This document shows positions 33,421 through 36,226 of a stretch of DNA of 36,226 nt, in pieces. The stretch covers positions 1 to 36,226 of the forward strand of contig DAIPYN010000015.1 of NCBI GenBank assembly GCA_036782715.1, in the 5' to 3' direction. Source of the stretch: UBA3478 sp036782715 (GTDB lineage: Bacteria > Bacteroidota > Bacteroidia > Flavobacteriales > Flavobacteriaceae). The number at the start of each line of letters is the position of its first letter. Position 1 is the stretch's first letter. The translations under genes were made by a program, and so were the position numbers. The notes under the pieces are model-generated. The model was not told the DNA's origin, did no database searches, and worked only from the letters and a program-made list of their open reading frames with translations.

Positions 33421-33891
33421 GTGGCTACAGCACATCATCATTTATCAACTTACGATTCATCTAAGGTTCCTTCAGGTGAGGGGAAACGGTTTGCTGTTAT
33501 CACTGCAGACTGGAATGAAGAAATTACCCACGCGCTTAGAGATGGTTGTCTTTCGACATTAACTGAACATCAAGCGGAATCCATTGATCAGATTGCGGTA
33601 CCTGGTACAGTTGAGCTAACCTATGCGGCATCCAAATGTGTAAAGGCTGACAAGTACGACGCTGTTATCGTTATTGGATGTGTGATTAGAGGTGAAACGG
33701 CGCACTTTGATTTTGTCTGTCAATCCATTACCCAGGGTATAACTGAGCTCAATCTAAAAGGAACTACACCAGTAATATTCTGTGTGCTAACCGATAATCA
33801 TATCGACCAATCAAGAGCTCGAAGTGGAGGTAAGCACGGTAATAAGGGGGTTGAGGCAGCGATAGCTGCTCTTCAAATGTCTGTAGTTTAA
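33421..33891 (+). CDS. ribH: 6,7-dimethyl-8-ribityllumazine synthase
   Basis: RibH condenses 5-amino-6-ribitylaminouracil with 3,4-dihydroxy-2-butanone 4-phosphate in riboflavin synthesis and forms large cages. The 156-residue product has FAVITADWNEEITHAL, AVPGTVELTYAA, VIGCVIRGETAHFDFVC with the catalytic histidine, and RSGGKHGNKGVEAA near the end. The start is GTG at 33421, 2 bases after the TPR stop. No other rib gene lies nearby, as is common for this gene in Bacteroidota. Confidence 0.95.
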   Translation: MATAHHHLSTYDSSKVPSGEGKRFAVITADWNEEITHALRDGCLSTLTEHQAESIDQIAVPGTVELTYAASKCVKADKYDAVIVIGCVIRGETAHFDFVCQSITQGITELNLKGTTPVIFCVLTDNHIDQSRARSGGKHGNKGVEAAIAALQMSVV

Positions 33892-33913
33892 CTTCGGGTT
33901 CATCGATTCTTAG

Positions 33914-33921
33914 TATCTTTA
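33914..33921 (+). promoter_or_regulatory. Possible -7 element before the small membrane protein and mutL
   Basis: TATCTTTA is one base off TAnnTTTG and ends 4 bases before the ATG at 33926. If used, the transcript would start at the start codon or nearly so. Confidence 0.35.
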
Positions 33922-33925
33922 TTCT

Positions 33926-34213
33926 ATGGCATTTCTGAAGATGAAATCGCATAAAAAATTCGGATACCAACCTCGTTACTACAAGGGGGAGGGTTCTCCT
34001 TTTAAGATGGAACACCGTTTCGATGCGTTTCGCAGTACCGCCCAGCCTCCGAGAGGTTTAAAAAACAAATTGTTTTGGGCTATCGATGATCTTAAATCGG
34101 GTGAGGAATCAAAAAAAAGCAACCGATTGGTCTTAACCATAGCTCTAATTTTAATCTTTTTCTTTTTAGTCATTATTGACTTTGATCTAAGTATTTTCAC
34201 TAATCGTGCCTGA
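33926..34213 (+). CDS. Small membrane protein of unknown function between ribH and mutL
   Basis: I do not recognise a function. The 95 residues have a basic, aromatic-rich N-terminal part (KKFGYQPRYYKGEGSPFKMEHRFDAFR) and one strong membrane helix near the C-terminus (LVLTIALILIFFFLVIIDF), which would leave the short acidic tail outside the cytoplasm or in it. Genes like this sit between ribH and mutL in many flavobacteria, where they have been labelled as riboflavin synthase, probably only because of position. The mutL GTG start lies 8 bases before its stop, so the two are translated together. Confidence 0.75.
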   Translation: MAFLKMKSHKKFGYQPRYYKGEGSPFKMEHRFDAFRSTAQPPRGLKNKLFWAIDDLKSGEESKKSNRLVLTIALILIFFFLVIIDFDLSIFTNRA

Positions 34214-35981
34214 AATTTTTAAGCTTCCAGAACATGTAGCCAATCAGATAGCCGCAGGGGAAGTTGTACAACGTCCGGCCTCAGTGGTTAAGGAATTGCT
34301 TGAAAATGCGGTTGATGCGGGATCTACAAGTGTTACTTTGGTTATTAAGGAATCAGGTAAGGAATTAATCAGTGTCATTGATAATGGAGTAGGTATTGAT
34401 AAAGACCAGTTAGAATTGGCCTTTGAGCGCCATGCTACTTCTAAAATTCGATCTGCAGAAGATTTATTTACCTTAAGTACAAAGGGGTTTAGGGGAGAAG
34501 CTTTAGCAAGTATTGCAGCCATTGCTCAAGTTAACTGTAAGAGTAAGGTTCAAGATTCAGAGGAAGCTTTTGAATATACGAATCATGGCGGACAGTCTTA
34601 CGATATTAAAGAAGTCGTCGCTGAGGTAGGTACCACGATTTCTGTAAAACATCTTTTTTTCAATATACCGGCTCGTAGAAACTTCTTAAAGTCGAATTCA
34701 GTAGAATTGAAGCATTGCATTGATGAATTTCAGCGGGTAGCGCTTATTCATACCGATATTCATTGGAAGATGTATTCTGATGATCAAGTCTTATTTGATC
34801 TTCCACCATCCAATTTATTACAGCGCATCGGCCATGTTTTCGGATCGAAATACCCTGAGCGTGTTGTACCTATTAAGGAGGCTACTGAAGTGGTTAAAAT
34901 TTCGGGATACCTGCAAAAACCTGAATTTGCCAAAAAGTCCCGACAAGAACAATTCTTTTTCGTAAATGGTCGCTATGTGCGTCATTCCTATTTGCACAAG
35001 GCAGTGATTAAAGCCTATGAGGGTCTTTTAAATAATGATTATCAACCCGGATACTTTATTTTTCTAGAAGTAAACCCATCGATGGTTGACGTTAATATAC
35101 ATCCGACCAAAACAGAAATAAAACTGGTTGATGAGTTCGAGATTTTCACTCTATTACAGGCTACTGTTCGCCATGGTTTGGGACAATTCAGAGTCAATGC
35201 GACCATTGATTTTGATCTCAATCCAGATTATCAGGTAGATTATCGATCTGAACGGTCTTCTTCTCCTAATCGCATGCCCAAAGTTCAAGTAGATCCTAGC
35301 TTCAATCCATTTGTGTCAGTAGATGCTAAAGATGCCTTAGGATTTAGTCAACTCGTGGTAGAAGCTGAAGCCAACCAGACTACCTTTTCTGACGATTTTG
35401 AAGGAGACACAATAAGCTTTGAGTCTTCACAATCACCTATTCAATTCGACACGAAATATCTCGTAATCGCTAGGGATACCCAACTATTATTAATCGATCA
35501 ATATAGAGCTCATCAGCGCGTGATTTACGAGCAATTATTGGCGGCAATGACCGTTGAGGTATCTAACTCTCAGCAATGGTTGTTTTCTGAAGAGATTGAG
35601 TTAAACCCTTCGGAGCGTAACCAGCTCTCACAAATTGAAGATCAGTTGAGAGATTTGGGCTTTGCTATGAGTTTAACAGATCATCAACTTACCTTAAGTG
35701 GTGGTCCTGAATTTTTAGACACTCCTAATGCTCTTAAGCTTTTCAAAGAGCTTCTTAACCTTTCACAGGATAAGCATTCTTTAGAGAGCTTTTCTACTGC
35801 CGAGTTATCGGCTAGAATTTTATCTCGAAATATGGCGATTCGATCGGGGGTGAAGCTCTCGCCTGAACAAATGAGAAAACTTTTAGAAGATCTAAATTTG
35901 TGTAAGGAACGCGAGTGGTCGCCAGATCAGAAACTAATCTTTAGGTTGATCGATGTTCAAGAAATTGCACGTAAATTCTAG
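34206..35981 (+). CDS. mutL: DNA mismatch repair protein MutL
   Basis: MutL couples MutS mismatch recognition to downstream strand removal. The 591-residue protein has the GHKL ATPase domain: NQIAAGEVVQRPASVVKELLENAVDAG, DNGVGI, RHATSKI and GFRGEALASI. A transducer domain follows, then a C-terminal dimerisation domain. The endonuclease motif normally DQHAxxE is D431-Q-Y-R-A-H-Q437 here, without the histidine and glutamate, and no CPHGRP motif is seen near the end (ends LNLCKEREWSPDQ...). Bacteroidota MutL is known to me as divergent here. Start is GTG at 34206, overlapping the small gene by 8 bases. Confidence 0.95.
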   Translation: MPEIFKLPEHVANQIAAGEVVQRPASVVKELLENAVDAGSTSVTLVIKESGKELISVIDNGVGIDKDQLELAFERHATSKIRSAEDLFTLSTKGFRGEALASIAAIAQVNCKSKVQDSEEAFEYTNHGGQSYDIKEVVAEVGTTISVKHLFFNIPARRNFLKSNSVELKHCIDEFQRVALIHTDIHWKMYSDDQVLFDLPPSNLLQRIGHVFGSKYPERVVPIKEATEVVKISGYLQKPEFAKKSRQEQFFFVNGRYVRHSYLHKAVIKAYEGLLNNDYQPGYFIFLEVNPSMVDVNIHPTKTEIKLVDEFEIFTLLQATVRHGLGQFRVNATIDFDLNPDYQVDYRSERSSSPNRMPKVQVDPSFNPFVSVDAKDALGFSQLVVEAEANQTTFSDDFEGDTISFESSQSPIQFDTKYLVIARDTQLLLIDQYRAHQRVIYEQLLAAMTVEVSNSQQWLFSEEIELNPSERNQLSQIEDQLRDLGFAMSLTDHQLTLSGGPEFLDTPNALKLFKELLNLSQDKHSLESFSTAELSARILSRNMAIRSGVKLSPEQMRKLLEDLNLCKEREWSPDQKLIFRLIDVQEIARKF

Positions 35982-35984
35982 GCT

Positions 35985-36226
35985 ATGCTACAACAAATGA
36001 CTCCCGCTGTACGTGGAATACTTATCGCTAATGTGTTGTTCTTTATTCTAACACTGAGCTTAGGAGACTTTATGTATGGGAGATTCTCCCTTTGGTTTAT
36101 GGAGAACCCTAGATTTGGCTTTTGGCAGTTTGCTACCCATATGTTCATGCATGGAGGTTTTGCTCATATACTCTTTAATATGTATGCGGTAGTGGCCTTT
36201 GGAACACCACTTGAACGTCAATGGGG
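35985..36226 (+). CDS. Rhomboid-family intramembrane serine protease, 3' end cut by window edge
   Basis: This ATG begins 3 bases after the mutL stop and the frame stays open to the window edge (80 codons). The N-terminus has a membrane helix (about residues 11-27), a loop, then WQFATHMFMHGGFAHILFNMYA, the conserved rhomboid region before the catalytic segment (the GxSG serine lies beyond the edge). Two rhomboid genes after mutL are familiar from flavobacteria. The frame is not matched by any alternative long one here. Confidence 0.85.
   Translation, partial: MLQQMTPAVRGILIANVLFFILTLSLGDFMYGRFSLWFMENPRFGFWQFATHMFMHGGFAHILFNMYAVVAFGTPLERQW

Noticed and set aside
33764..34200. Minus-strand open frames across ribH, the small membrane gene and the mutL start
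   Set aside because: Composition follows the plus-strand codons and no homology is recognised.
1..36226. Search for transposases, phage genes, toxin-antitoxin pairs, CRISPR, tRNA genes and long repeats
   Set aside because: None found by eye; gene density, codon use and spacing look uniform. A hidden accessory system is not supported.

Overview
The window looks like ordinary core chromosome of a Bacteroidota bacterium, most likely of the order Flavobacteriales and perhaps near the Cryomorphaceae/Schleiferiaceae group. The family level is inference. The order-level call rests on four observations: AT-rich sequence with TAnnTTTG-type (-7) promoter elements, gene neighbourhoods familiar from flavobacteria (tatC-kdsD/recQ; zapA-6S RNA-rny; aroE with two DUF368 genes and DUF349; rel-fur-purA-OstA; recF/TPR-ribH-small membrane protein-mutL-rhomboid), a flavobacterial-type RecQ without zinc cysteines, and many AXQ-type signal peptides. 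I see no mobile element, phage gene, CRISPR array, tRNA, rRNA or defence island.

Layout. 1-1.5 kb, minus strand: a cut tatC and an arabinose-5-phosphate isomerase (Kdo pathway). 1.5-4.9 kb, plus strand: recQ and a cysteine desulfurase. 4.9-7.3 kb, minus strand: a secreted protein of unknown function and an M23 peptidase. 7.3-9.7 kb, plus strand: a small coiled-coil protein, zapA, a 6S-like RNA and RNase Y, closed by a bidirectional terminator. 9.8-15.5 kb, minus strand: DUF349 protein, aroE, two tandem DUF368 (PopT-like) transporters and a TPR protein. 15.6-23.1 kb, minus strand: a tight run of SpoU methyltransferase, Rel, Fur, PurA, OstA/LptA-like protein and a class III aminotransferase. 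23.1-29.6 kb, minus strand: NrnA-like DHH phosphoesterase, a cyclophilin-FKBP lipoprotein and two amidohydrolase-family secreted proteins, ending in a terminator. 29.7-31.2 kb, plus strand: a PhoD-like lipoprotein and ndk. 31.2-32.6 kb, minus strand: dciA and recF. 32.65 kb to the end, plus strand: a membrane-anchored TPR protein, ribH, a small membrane protein, mutL and a cut rhomboid protease.

The genes fall into a few themes. Envelope building and lipid-carrier recycling: KdsD, OstA, DUF368 pair, M23 peptidase, TatC, rhomboid. DNA replication and repair: RecQ, RecF, DciA, MutL. RNA turnover and growth control: RNase Y, NrnA, 6S RNA, Rel, Fur. Basic metabolism: PurA, AroE, Ndk, RibH. Nothing here amounts to an undescribed system. 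The points most worth a second look are the 6S-like RNA, the degenerate amidohydrolase modules, lineage-specific loss of canonical motifs in RecQ, Fur and MutL, the tandem DUF368 pair, and several promoter elements lying only 4-5 bases from a start codon.
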